DNA from: Planctomycetaceae bacterium | GTDB taxonomy: Bacteria > Planctomycetota > Planctomycetia > Pirellulales > Pirellulaceae | DNA length: 54,096 nucleotides | NCBI GenBank assembly: GCA_002726245.1 | Contig: PBSM01000331.1 | Span: 1 to 54,096 of the forward strand | Reading direction: 5' to 3' | Part shown: in pieces, positions 37,247 through 46,202 of the stretch | Numbering within the stretch: position 1 is the first letter of the stretch | Layout: each line of letters begins with the position of its first letter | Notes under the pieces: generated by a model | Told to the model about the DNA's origin: nothing | Databases searched by the model: none | The model's input: the letters and a program-made list of their open reading frames with translations, nothing else | Position numbers and translations under genes: made by a program

Positions 37247-38518
37247 TCACGCCATGAAAACCCTGTCCCACAATCGCTGCAGATTCAGCGCGGAGAACGG
37301 CTCGCCGTCGAATACGATTCGTTTGACGGGGGTCTTGCGATCCTGAGTCTTCTCCTTCAACCATGCGCTCACGTCCATCCAGCGAATGTATCCGTCCTCT
37401 GTACGATGGACAAGCATCACGGGTGAATGCGACCGCCGCCACTGGTCTACCAGCTTCTTCGAACCGACCTGAAACACGACGTTCCCGTCGCGGCTTATTG
37501 ATACCGATTCGTAAACCTCGGCGGCACGCAACTAGAGGTGCAGACATCGGCCGCTCGGCTGTCCCGATGAATCGGTCAATTCAATGCGGCCCTGAACGCC
37601 GAACTCGTCATCTTCAACCGGGACGAACTTCTGACTGGTTTCCTCGGCGATGGCAAAGGCGTAATATTCGAGTTGTAGATCGCGGCTCTCCCGATCGATG
37701 CCGGCACGCGACGTAGCTTCCATCTCCCGCACGCGGCTTTCGTATTTTTCCGACGCCAGTTCCTGCTCCAGTTCGTCCCACAGCGGAATAGATTCGTCAC
37801 AGTACTGGCAAGTGAGATGGGTACGGCCACGTTCACGAGCCCGAAGAATGGCTTTCACGTCGCTTAGCGCTTCTCCACACTCGTCGTCGGGCAGACATAA
37901 TGCCGCACCAGCGCAACCTTGGCGTCATACCATTTGAGATGTTCATGGATGTATTGGACGAAGGTTACCTTCGAGTCGATCGCCACGGTGGGATCACAGT
38001 AGGCGATAAGTTCCGCATCGCCCTCTCCGAGCTTTCTCATCTTCAAGCCGACTTTGCCACCTTCCGCGACAAAATCCGCCGCATACCGCCACAGCTCTTC
38101 GGTTTGAAGATGCGTGTGTGGTGCAACTTGACGACCAGCGTTGCGTACAGTTCCTCCAGTGCACCGCTGAGCCGGAACGTGCCGAAGATGCGGGGATGGT
38201 CGATCTGATCGCGTCGTTCTCGGTTGAAGTAAGACGGAAATACCAGCAGCGGCCGAAAGGATGAAGGATAAAGGTGGAAGGATGAATTCCGCCCCTTCTC
38301 ATCCTTCATCCTTCCGCCTTCATCCTTTCCCCAGTCCCTTGTTCGACGGCCAGGGGCATCGAGCGCGCCGAGCCGGCTCCCCCACTCGCTGTCATCCTTC
38401 TTGGCCACACCCGCAGCCCATCCCCCTTCAGCCGCTCCGCCAACTCCCGCACCGCCGGTTTGTCCGCACTGGCATGACTGAGGAAAACGTCGTACTCGAA
38501 TTGTCGTTCTGCCGCCAT
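37247..38518 (-). pseudogene. TIR / ROCO (COR) / DUF4365 gene remnant
   Basis: Minus-strand fragments line up as parts of one decayed multidomain gene. From 38518 there is a TIR start (YDVFLSHASADKPAVRELAE) cut after about 38 residues. After a palindromic repeat, a COR-domain end appears (SGALEELYATLVVKLHHTRI, then GGKVGLKMRKLGEGDAELIA and RHYVCP), followed by a zinc ribbon (CPDDEC-type and CQYC) and a DUF4365 domain (SPVMLVHRTEDGYIRWMDV and VKRIVFDGEPFSALNLQRL). Frame changes near 38085 and 37890 each fit loss of one G. An in-frame TAG at 37532 replaces the expected CAG (YLQLR-like block). The GTPase and most of the TIR are missing. Complete homologues are ROCO GTPases, and TIR fusions suggest a defence or cell-death role. 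It is not functional here. Confidence 0.75.
38256..38328. repeat. imperfect palindrome of AAGGATGA-type units
   Basis: Arms 38256-38285 and 38299-38328 match at 25 of 30 positions as inverted repeat with a 13-base loop. Both arms are made of repeated GGATGAAGG-like units. It lies exactly where the TIR and COR fragments meet, so it either inserted there or served as a deletion end point. Confidence 0.7.
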
Positions 38519-38559
38519 GACTTACGCCACTCAAATCGTTTCACGTCCACGAACTTGCT

Positions 38560-38656
38560 GCCTTCCGCGACGTCATGTATACACTAAACGCAGCCGTCCA
38601 CACAGCAATGTCCGGTTCGAGGCGTCAAGTCTCAACACTAAGCCAACCAAAACCTG
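38560..38656 (+). repeat. diverged intergenic repeat, copy A
   Basis: This stretch aligns with 41877-41975 with few or no gaps, by eye about 70 percent identical, including shared TGTATACAC and CTAAGCCAA blocks. Both copies are in the same orientation and lie upstream of plus-strand secretome genes. No gene is seen in 38535-38885 apart from repeats. Confidence 0.6.
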
Positions 38657-38803
38657 AGCCGAACGCGCTAGCGTCGGGTGTCGCGGGCAGTCACGACCCG
38701 CGTCCGAAGTACCCGAGGCTAGCGGGCTAGCGCCTCCGGCTCACAGAAAGGGACTGCCCAACGCTTGCTCAGAAACGAACAAGTTGCCGTCAGAGTTGAA
38801 CTC

Positions 38804-38829
38804 GTAGGGTGGGCACTGCCCGACCCTAC
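38804..38829. repeat. short palindrome (GTAGGGT...ACCCTAC)
   Basis: Arms GTAGGGT (38804-38810) and ACCCTAC (38823-38829) enclose an inner GGGCA/TGCCC stem. It is a small GC-rich palindromic element; just before it, at about 38690-38755, is another GC-rich repetitive segment with repeated GCTAGCG words. Together they look like REP-type intergenic repeats. Confidence 0.5.
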
Positions 38830-38885
38830 TTGAACTGCCAAGCGCGCGTAGCCCTGCGCTTGGCGTCGCTTCGTTGGAGTTTGCT

Positions 38886-40351
38886 ATGGACCGTCGCAAA
38901 TTCTGTCAGACCACGGCTGGAATCGCCGCGGCAACGTTGACGCATCAGCCAATCGCTTCCGCTGAAGAACCCGCAGCGATTCCAGCTTTGATGCCACGGG
39001 ATCCGTCAGGCCGTCGTTTCGTGCTGTACAGCGACTGCTGCAGCGGAATACCGGGAACGGCGCTCGCCAAGAGACTGCAGTCTGTCAACAAGATGGTCAC
39101 GCGGGTTCAGCCGCAGCCCGAGTTCATCGCCTTTCCCGGTGACGCAGTGAGCGGATACACGAAGGATTACGCCGAGCCGCGACGGCAGTGGGATTATTGG
39201 CTGGGCACCGAGATGAAGTGGGTCCGCGAGCGAAAGCTGCCGCTGTTTCAGTCGACGAGCAATCACAACACGTACGATGCCGGAAGCGAGGCGGTCTTTC
39301 GTCAGGTCCATGCGGATCTGCCGCAGAATGGCCCGCCTGGACAGAAGGACTCGCGTATTGGTTTCGCCGCGGCAACTTGCTTTACATCTCGACGCACCAA
39401 CCCGACCAGCGGATGCCTATCGACCATGCTTGGCTGGATCGCGTTCTGACCGACAACGCCGATGCCAAATACAAGTTCGTCGCCGGGCACTATCCGGTCT
39501 TTCCCGTCAACGGGTACATTGCCTGGCCACTGTGGTGTTTTCCGCCCGAGCAGCGGAGTCCGTTCTGGGACCTGCTGGTCAAACACCAGGTGGATGCGTA
39601 CCTGGCGAGTCACATCATCGCTTTCGACGTGCAGGTCCACGACGGCGTGCTTCAGATTCTCTCTGGCGGGGCGGGAACGGCCCACGGCCCAGGCGGATTC
39701 ATGCCGGGTCGCTCCGAGTATCTTCATGCTGTCCAGGTGGCCGTGGACCAGCAGGGATTACGCTATCAAGTCCACGACCCGACCGGTCGTGTGCGAGAAC
39801 ATTTGCGATGGCCGTTGGCTCTGCCGCCGACCGGCCAATGGAAGCCGGTGGACGACCAGAATGCAGGCTCGCTCCTACGTCCCATCGACTGGACCCGCGA
39901 ACTTGTCGCTCTTCGGATTCGTGGCACGCGCTCACAACCCAACCGCGGCGATGCCGACCAGACGCTGCTTTGCGGAGTCGATTCCAGTGAAGGGGTCGAA
40001 CCGATCTGGATCGGAATCGACGGAGAAAACAACCGGCTGGTCGTAAAGCTCGTTCCACTCTCCGGACACGGATGGCAGATCTGGCAAGGACCGCGACTTG
40101 CTACCGATGAGCCGTTCGATGTCCAACTGACCCTGCATCCCCACATGGGGCCGGGCGGAGTTCTTTTTCGTACCCACGAATCGGCCGCATGGTCAACGCT
40201 CAAGTCCACGTCATCGAAGGGCTGCGAAAGCCTCAAGCGTCCGAAGTCTTGGGCGGTCGGCCACGGTCAAAGCGGCGCGGCTGACCGGCCGTTCGCCGGC
40301 GATTCACTGCGAGTTACCGTCGCTGGTACCACACCCACGAGTGGCGCGTAG
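38886..40351 (+). pseudogene. Tat-signal metallophosphoesterase, frameshifted
   Basis: The start at ATG 38886 gives a twin-arginine type signal (MDRRKFCQTTAGIAAATL). The protein then reads as a calcineurin-like phosphoesterase: FVLYSDCCSGIPGT, FIAFPGDAVSGYTKD, LPLFQSTSNHNTYDAGSEAV. At 39347-39349 the frame changes; adding one G to the GG run joins it to the frame LAYWFRRGNLLYISTHQPDQ, then FVAGHYPVFPVNG and SHIIAFDVQVHDGVLQILSG, ending at 40351. The corrected protein is about 490 residues, with the metal-site Asp, Asn and His blocks present. With only one lesion, it could equally be a sequencing error in a live gene. The last 150 residues look like a LamG-type beta-sandwich. Confidence 0.75.
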
Positions 40352-40404
40352 GGGCATCACCCGCAGTCCAATAACAATCGCATCTGCCAAGGCCGGCTCC
40401 TGCT

Positions 40405-41676
40405 TCACTCAGTCGGCGTTCGTTCATCAATGCGGTACAAGTGGGTGTCACTCCTTAGAAACAGCGAGCCATCCGCAATGGCCGGCGAGGCTTTGAACGT
40501 GCCGTTCAACTGATTAGTTGCCAGCTTCTCGAACTCGTTACTGGCGGACAGCACTGTTGTTTCACCGTCGCGGCTGCAGAAATAGATGCGGCCACGGACC
40601 TCGATGGGCGAGGCGTCGTGGTTACCGCCGATGCGTTCGCGCCAATGCTCTTCGCCCGTCAGGGCGTCGATACAGGTGGCCACGCCCGCGCGATCAATCA
40701 CGAACAGTTCCCGACCAACCAAGAGAGGCGACGGGACGTGGGCGATCCCTTTGGAACGCTGCCAGACAACTTGATCAGGGCGCAGCTTGCCCTTGCCAGG
40801 GCGGACCGCATAAACACAGAAATGGTCCTGACTGACCGACCCCACCACGTAAAACAGGCCATTTCCATACGAGGGCCGGCAGACGACAGAGAAACCGTTG
40901 TAGGGCATCCACCAGATTTCCTTGCCGGTCGCAGGGTCATACGCAGCGACGTGGTCGGCGCCGGTGCTTACAAGTTGAGCGACGCCGTTGATGGATTGAA
41001 CCAACGGCGTGGAATAAGCCATCTTCGCAATCGGCCCCTTGGTGGCGGCGGCCTCCAGGTGAGCGCGCGGTTGCTGCCATTGCGTCTTTCCCGTCCGTTT
41101 GTCGAGTGCCGCCAGAAACTGGTTGTCGGTGCCATCGCAGGTCAGGATCAACAGGTCCCCATAGAGAATCGGTGAACTGGCCGCGCCTTGGAACGCGTTG
41201 TATTTGAAGTCCGTGTTCTTCCACTTGACGTCACCGTCGTTGTCGAGACATACGGTGCCACGTGGACCGAAATGGACGTAAACGTGCTTGCCATCAAGCA
41301 CGGGAGTCGGAGAGGCATACCCGTTGGTCTTGTGACGTGGGCCAGGGTCGGCTGCTTGCAGCACCTCGACGTTATGCACCAGCCGGCCAGTCGTCTTGTC
41401 ACAGCAAACGGCGCGAAGAGATTTCCCTTCGCCCTCAGCGATCGTCATCCAAACCTGGTTACCGGCGATCACCGGCGACGACCATCCCTGGCCCGACACA
41501 GCAGATTTCCAGGCGACGTTCTTCTCTTCGCTCCACCGAACAGGCACACTCTGTTGATCCGAATGGCCCTGGCCGTCTGGTCCGCGGAACTGCGGCCAGT
41601 CTGCGGGCACCCTTCCGGCGAACAGAGCCACAAGAAGACTCGGCAGAAGAATTCGCTTCAACAATGTGAGTACCAT
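40405..41676 (-). CDS. secreted PQQ-type (BamB-like) beta-propeller protein
   Basis: 423 residues from the ATG at 41676, chosen because a signal peptide follows directly (VLTLLKRILLPSLLVALFAG). The start of the mature part, ADWPQFRGPDGQGHS, is typical of planctomycetal PQQ-like proteins. The rest consists of propeller blades with Gly/Trp-docking motifs such as DKTTGRLVHNVEV, LDKRTGKTQWQQP, YDPATGKEIWWMP and IDALTGEEHWRERI. There are about seven blades. These proteins bind partners or PQQ but lack a visible catalytic dehydrogenase motif here. It is convergent with the phosphoesterase relic. The precise role is unknown. Confidence 0.85.
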   Translation of the reverse strand: MVLTLLKRILLPSLLVALFAGRVPADWPQFRGPDGQGHSDQQSVPVRWSEEKNVAWKSAVSGQGWSSPVIAGNQVWMTIAEGEGKSLRAVCCDKTTGRLVHNVEVLQAADPGPRHKTNGYASPTPVLDGKHVYVHFGPRGTVCLDNDGDVKWKNTDFKYNAFQGAASSPILYGDLLILTCDGTDNQFLAALDKRTGKTQWQQPRAHLEAAATKGPIAKMAYSTPLVQSINGVAQLVSTGADHVAAYDPATGKEIWWMPYNGFSVVCRPSYGNGLFYVVGSVSQDHFCVYAVRPGKGKLRPDQVVWQRSKGIAHVPSPLLVGRELFVIDRAGVATCIDALTGEEHWRERIGGNHDASPIEVRGRIYFCSRDGETTVLSASNEFEKLATNQLNGTFKASPAIADGSLFLRSDTHLYRIDERTPTE

Positions 41677-42084
41677 GGTTTCCTTCGCTCCAAAACTCGA
41701 CAGGCAGTATCTCACCGATCTTTTCTGATAGTTTCCGCAACGGCTCGGCCGAGACGCGGACGCTCCTGATTTCGTTTACCCTTCGAGGGCGGATCCTACG
41801 ACCAAGTTGAACCGCCTGTTCGCGTCGAAATTCTGTTTCAATCTGGGGTAGAGAGCGTGCCGAAACCGGAAGCTCGCTGCTTCCCACGATGCACTGTATA
41901 CACCAAAATGCAGTCCTCGGCCCACAAAAATCCGACGCGATGCTGCCAGTTTCAACGCTAAGCCAATCCAAACCCGGAGATGCGCCGCGGCTTCTCAAGG
42001 CCGAGCAGATGGTCGTTTCGTGGCAGGTGTCTGCAAGTGACGACAGATGCCGTGACTTCGCGTGCGTCAATATGGAATCATCCA
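41677..42084. other. divergent intergenic region between propeller and LamG genes
   Basis: About 400 bases between two divergent genes. It contains the diverged repeat copy at 41877-41975 and presumably both promoters. No convincing ORF or promoter boxes were seen. Confidence 0.5.
41877..41975 (+). repeat. diverged intergenic repeat, copy B
   Basis: Aligned with 38560-38656 in the same orientation, by eye about 70 percent identical, including TGTATACAC and CTAAGCCAA. It ends about 110 bases before the LamG lipoprotein start. Confidence 0.6.
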
Positions 42085-44337
42085 ATGGTGCGTTTTGAAC
42101 GTGGACGGGACGTCCTATCGATCGCTGCTTTTGCGCTGCTTTGCGGTCTCGTGACGGGTTGTCCGAGTTTGGCCGGAGGCGACGACGGATCGGACTGGAG
42201 AAAACCGTTTCGGCCGGATGAGCACACCGTCGTGCTTTACCATTTCGACGAGAGTGAGGGGAACGACGCATACGACGCCTGCGGCGATGCGGCGCTGACG
42301 CTGCGGGCGCACAAGGCGGCGCTGTGGGGCTCGCGTCCGGGATTTGGAAGTACAGCTCGGTTCGATCGGAAGGCAGACGACGCCGATCTGCGGGTCGGAC
42401 CGACGAACAACGACAAGCTCCACCTGAAGACTTGCAACAAGGCTTGGACGGTCGAGGCTTGGGTTCGGTACACCGGCCCCGGTGGGCAGGAACAGGGCGG
42501 GCGCACGTATGCCAACATCTGCGGCACGGACGACGAAGGTTTTGGATTGCGCGAAGGCATGCGCGGCGGCTACAGCTTCACGCTCATTCTGGGGCGAGGC
42601 GGCGTCGGCACACGCGAAGATGGGTTGCTCCCGACAGGGCGATTCATCGCCTCATCTCGGTCGATGGAGAACTTCGGCACCAGCGATTTCCTCTTCCCGT
42701 ATCGGTGGCCGAACAAAGTCAAAGGGCGATACATTGCCGACGACAAGTGGCACCACGTGGCGTGGCAGTTCCGCTACAAAGATCAGTTGAATACGTTCTT
42801 TCTCGATGGCCACCTGATGGCGAAGATCTCGCTGCACGATCCGGGCTCGCCGGACATCATTGTGAATAATACCAAGGACATTTGCGTGCCCTTTGTCGTG
42901 GGCGGTTGGATTCACTCTCAGGACCCGCCGTTCTACATCAAGTCGGGCAACTTCGAGGGCGAGATCGATGAGCTGCGAATCTCGAAAGTCATGCGTTACC
43001 CGGTCGCGCACGAGCTGGCCATCGTCCGCCAGAAGCTACCGAAAGCAGGGCTAAAGATCCCCTATTCGGTCGAAATGGCGACGGATGCGGCCGAGGGCAG
43101 CGTTGGTTGGAAACTGCGGGCGGGCGAGCTGCCGAAGGGACTGACACTGGACGAGAAACGCGGGGTCATCCACGGCACACCGCTGGAAGAGGCTTTAAGT
43201 CGAACGGTCACGATCGGAGCGACGGACGCGGGGGGGAAAAGCGACAAGCACACCTTCTCGCTGACGGTCGTTCACGGTCGGCTTGTTGCAAGATCGCTAC
43301 CGCCCGCATTTGCAGGTTCGGCGTACCAGACGGCGCTGAAGACGACGTACATGGCCAAGCCAGCACGCTGGGAGATCGTGGCCGGAACCTTGCCCACAGG
43401 CATTGCGTTGAACGGCGCCACCGGCCAATTGCATGGCACGCCGACTGAAGAATGCTCGGCCCGCGTTGCGATCCAGGTAACCGACGCCAACGACGTGCAC
43501 GATCGCACGAATCTTGTCCTGCGAGTGCTCCCGCAAGAACTGCGCGTGATCAAGGCCGATGCCAACACGGTCGTTCTCTATGATTGGCAAGGCACCAACG
43601 GAAAACTGATTCCGGACATCATGGGCAACAAAGACCTCACACTTACGTGGACCGCCATGGGCGGCGACCGGCGCGTACGCTGGCCCGGCCGTGAGGGCCG
43701 GTTCCCACAAGACAACGGCCACGGCGAACATGGTTGGGTTACCAAGGTGAAAGGGAACGCGGTCCTTGACTTGAAGACCTGTAAAGACGAGTGGACCGTG
43801 GAAGCGTGGGTCCGTCGAGGCGGGCCGATCCAGGCGTATGGCAAGAAAGTCGATAAGACCCACCAACCGTTCGACTACGGCCACATCTGCGGGAGCTACG
43901 ACAACTCGAAACGCGGCGTCTGGGAACTCTACTTGTCCGATCACGACTCGCCCGACGGCAGCATGGCACTGGGGGTCCACTTTCTTGGCGCCGAACTCGA
44001 CCAGGCGTTGATGGATCTACATCCCTGGAAACGCCCCAAAGGAATCGTTGGGGATCCGAAAGAGGCCGGCATCCGCGACACCGAGTGGCATCACGTGGCC
44101 TGGCAATACAACTACGCGAAAGACCTGCACCAATTGTTTCGGGACGGGAAGCTGATCTGGCACATGCAAAGCCCGGACGGACGCAAACTGGTCAACAACC
44201 GCCAGCACGCGGCACAATTCAGCGTCAGCACCCGGCTTACCGGCGATGTCCTTTACGGAGTCAACAACTTTCTGGGTTTCGGGAATTTCTTCGGCCAGAT
44301 CGGGGAAATCCGAATTTCCAACACGCGACGCTATTAG
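42085..44337 (+). CDS. LamG-type carbohydrate-binding lipoprotein
   Basis: 750 residues from the ATG at 42085. The frame is open further upstream to 41980, but that part is repeat sequence. A lipoprotein signal with lipobox LVTGC places Cys26 as the acylated residue. Two concanavalin/LamG-like domains, around 45-310 (with TVVLYHFDESEGNDAYDA and KWHHVAWQFRYKDQLNTFFL) and around 490-750 (with TVVLYDWQGTNGKLIPD and EWHHVAWQYNYAKDLHQLF), flank two putative-Ig (He_PIG-like) repeats with GELPKGLTLDEKRGVIHGTP and GTLPTGIALNGATGQLHGTP. No catalytic motif is seen. It is likely a surface glycan-binding protein anchored in the outer or inner membrane and followed by the rhamnonate dehydratase gene. Confidence 0.87.
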   Translation: MVRFERGRDVLSIAAFALLCGLVTGCPSLAGGDDGSDWRKPFRPDEHTVVLYHFDESEGNDAYDACGDAALTLRAHKAALWGSRPGFGSTARFDRKADDADLRVGPTNNDKLHLKTCNKAWTVEAWVRYTGPGGQEQGGRTYANICGTDDEGFGLREGMRGGYSFTLILGRGGVGTREDGLLPTGRFIASSRSMENFGTSDFLFPYRWPNKVKGRYIADDKWHHVAWQFRYKDQLNTFFLDGHLMAKISLHDPGSPDIIVNNTKDICVPFVVGGWIHSQDPPFYIKSGNFEGEIDELRISKVMRYPVAHELAIVRQKLPKAGLKIPYSVEMATDAAEGSVGWKLRAGELPKGLTLDEKRGVIHGTPLEEALSRTVTIGATDAGGKSDKHTFSLTVVHGRLVARSLPPAFAGSAYQTALKTTYMAKPARWEIVAGTLPTGIALNGATGQLHGTPTEECSARVAIQVTDANDVHDRTNLVLRVLPQELRVIKADANTVVLYDWQGTNGKLIPDIMGNKDLTLTWTAMGGDRRVRWPGREGRFPQDNGHGEHGWVTKVKGNAVLDLKTCKDEWTVEAWVRRGGPIQAYGKKVDKTHQPFDYGHICGSYDNSKRGVWELYLSDHDSPDGSMALGVHFLGAELDQALMDLHPWKRPKGIVGDPKEAGIRDTEWHHVAWQYNYAKDLHQLFRDGKLIWHMQSPDGRKLVNNRQHAAQFSVSTRLTGDVLYGVNNFLGFGNFFGQIGEIRISNTRRY

Positions 44338-44481
44338 TCCGTGCCGATTGTGACGAGCGTGTAGGGCGGCAGGGCCGCCGACCAATGCGAGCTGGCGCTC
44401 GGTTTGGAATAACCCCGTCGCGGCTGAAAGATCGGTGCTTCCGCGGTTGAAGACGGACGCGTTGGGCGATACGGTTTGATC

Positions 44482-45765
44482 ATGTCACTCTACATCGCCC
44501 CCAATGAAGATGTCGCGCCCACTCCTGGGCAACCCACGATCAAAGAAGTCCGCGCGTATGTGTCGCGCAGCGATGAATACGGCGCAAGCGACGTTCACGA
44601 CACGCCGGATACGCATTGGATCATGGGCCTTCCCGATGCGCGCGGCGACTGGGACCACAAGACCACGCACCCGCCGATCACGAACCCGATGTCCCGGTTC
44701 CCGAAGTATTCAGGGTCACGCAGTTCATGGGGTGTGGCTCGGGTGCCCACTGTCATCGTCGAGGTCGAAGACCAGGAGGGACGTGTCGGAGTTGGCGCCA
44801 GCACCGGCGGGGAAGCGGCCGCCTTTATTGTCGAACAGCATCTCTCGATGTTTGTCGAAGGACAGAATGTCCGCGACCGCTCTGTTATGTGGGAACAGAT
44901 GTGGCGTGCCTCGATCCATTACAGCCGCAAAGGTCTCGGCGTGCACGCCATCTCCGCCATCGACATCGCCTTGTGGGACCTCTTCGGCAAGACGCTCAAC
45001 GAGCCCGTCTACAACCTCATGGGCGGCAGGACCAAGCAACGCGTGCCCGTCTACGCGACGACCTCTCGCCCCGATCTTGCCAAAGAGGCGGGATTCCACG
45101 GTGCGAAAGTGCCGTTGCCATACGGCCCGAGCGCCGGTTCGGAGGGTCTGCGCAAGAACGTCGAGTTCATCGGCAACTGGCGTGATAAGGTCGGCCAGGA
45201 TTTCCCCCTGATGCTTGACTGCTACATGGCGCTCGACCTGCAGTACGCAGCGGAGTTGGCTCGCGTGCTGGCGCCATTCAATCTGAAATGGATCGAAGAA
45301 CCGTTGATGCCAGACGAATACGTCGCGCATGCCAAACTTGCCAAGAAGCTCGAAGGTCTGGGCAGCACGACCTACTTTGCCACCGGCGAACACGAATATA
45401 CGCGCTACGGCTTCCAACAGTTGATCGACGCCGGTGTGGAACTCCTGCAGCCCGACGTGATGTGGATGGGTGGCCCGACCGAGTTTGCCAAAGTCGTTGC
45501 CCAGGCGAGCGCGCAGGCCGTCGCGGTGGTTCCGCATGGCTGCGGTGTCTATGGCTATTACATGGCGATGGCCTTCGACCACATCAACCTGGCGGAATTC
45601 TTGATGATGGGCGAACAGGCAGACACGATCGAGCCCAACTTCGGCACAATGTTCAAGAACGAACCGCTGCCCGAGGTGGGGTACATCACGCTGCCCGAGA
45701 CACCGGGATTCGGGCTCGAACTTAATCGCGATGAGCTGAACCTGGTGCGGCCCTACGAGCGTTGA
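44482..45765 (+). CDS. rhmD: L-rhamnonate dehydratase (enolase superfamily)
   Basis: 427 residues from the ATG at 44482. The enzyme dehydrates L-rhamnonate to 2-keto-3-deoxy-L-rhamnonate. The N-terminal capping domain has the HWIMG block with the His of RhmD-type enzymes and ASTGGEAAAFIVEQH. The barrel carries Mg ligands Asp246 (LMLDCYMALD), Glu272 (KWIEEPLMP) and Glu303 (ATGEHEY), and catalytic His352 (VVPHGCGVYG). The C-terminus PGFGLELNRDELNLVRPY is characteristic of RhmD. Overall similarity to the E. coli enzyme is strong as far as can be judged by memory. Related sugar-acid dehydratases remain possible. It is cytoplasmic; no other rhamnose-pathway genes are seen in the window. Confidence 0.87.
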   Translation: MSLYIAPNEDVAPTPGQPTIKEVRAYVSRSDEYGASDVHDTPDTHWIMGLPDARGDWDHKTTHPPITNPMSRFPKYSGSRSSWGVARVPTVIVEVEDQEGRVGVGASTGGEAAAFIVEQHLSMFVEGQNVRDRSVMWEQMWRASIHYSRKGLGVHAISAIDIALWDLFGKTLNEPVYNLMGGRTKQRVPVYATTSRPDLAKEAGFHGAKVPLPYGPSAGSEGLRKNVEFIGNWRDKVGQDFPLMLDCYMALDLQYAAELARVLAPFNLKWIEEPLMPDEYVAHAKLAKKLEGLGSTTYFATGEHEYTRYGFQQLIDAGVELLQPDVMWMGGPTEFAKVVAQASAQAVAVVPHGCGVYGYYMAMAFDHINLAEFLMMGEQADTIEPNFGTMFKNEPLPEVGYITLPETPGFGLELNRDELNLVRPYER

Positions 45766-46202
45766 GGCGGAGGCAGGATCATCGAACGTTGACTCATCCT
45801 TGCGCTCGCCGCGGTGGCTGCCGGGATTCCACCTTCTAAGACGTGCCTAGGTGTTTTTGGAAAACCTCACGGCAGAACAGACGTCTGCGATCCGTTGTAT
45901 CCTCAAGATGTCGCCCTCGACATTCTGGCAGGCGTGTAAGGGCAAGCTGATGGAGTTGCCGGATGCAGCGGGCAGTGTCGATCCGTCCGCTCTTGAGAAC
46001 TTGGCCACGAATCCGAAGCAGCTCTTCCTCAACTTCAATCGGCCTAGGACGCGGGAGGATTCTGCGAGGGAGAGGTGGGATGGCGATTCCAAATAACGCT
46101 CTTCTGCGAGCTGAATAGCCTCGTCGTAACGGTGCATAACGTGATACAAGTGATTCCGTGCAAACATCCAAACCGTAGCTGCACCACACACGATACTTCT
46201 AG
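45766..46202. other. gene-poor stretch left of the insertion sequence, with a doubtful small ORF
   Basis: Both strands carry open frames of about 80-114 codons over 45851-46191. The plus-strand one (from GTG 45851, with SPSTFWQACKGKLMELPDAA) and the minus-strand one (RYDEAIQLAEERYLESP, faintly TPR-like) cannot both be genes, and neither has a clear ribosome site or family. It is most likely the remains of a gene disrupted before or by the neighbouring IS. Confidence 0.4.

Noticed and set aside
38256-38328. GGATGAAGG-type units as CRISPR or a tandem gene repeat
   Set aside because: Units are short, imperfect and arranged as a palindrome; better explained as an intergenic palindromic repeat.
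45847-46191. Overlapping small ORFs on both strands left of the IS, one faintly TPR-like
   Set aside because: Evidence conflicts between strands and no complete motif is present.
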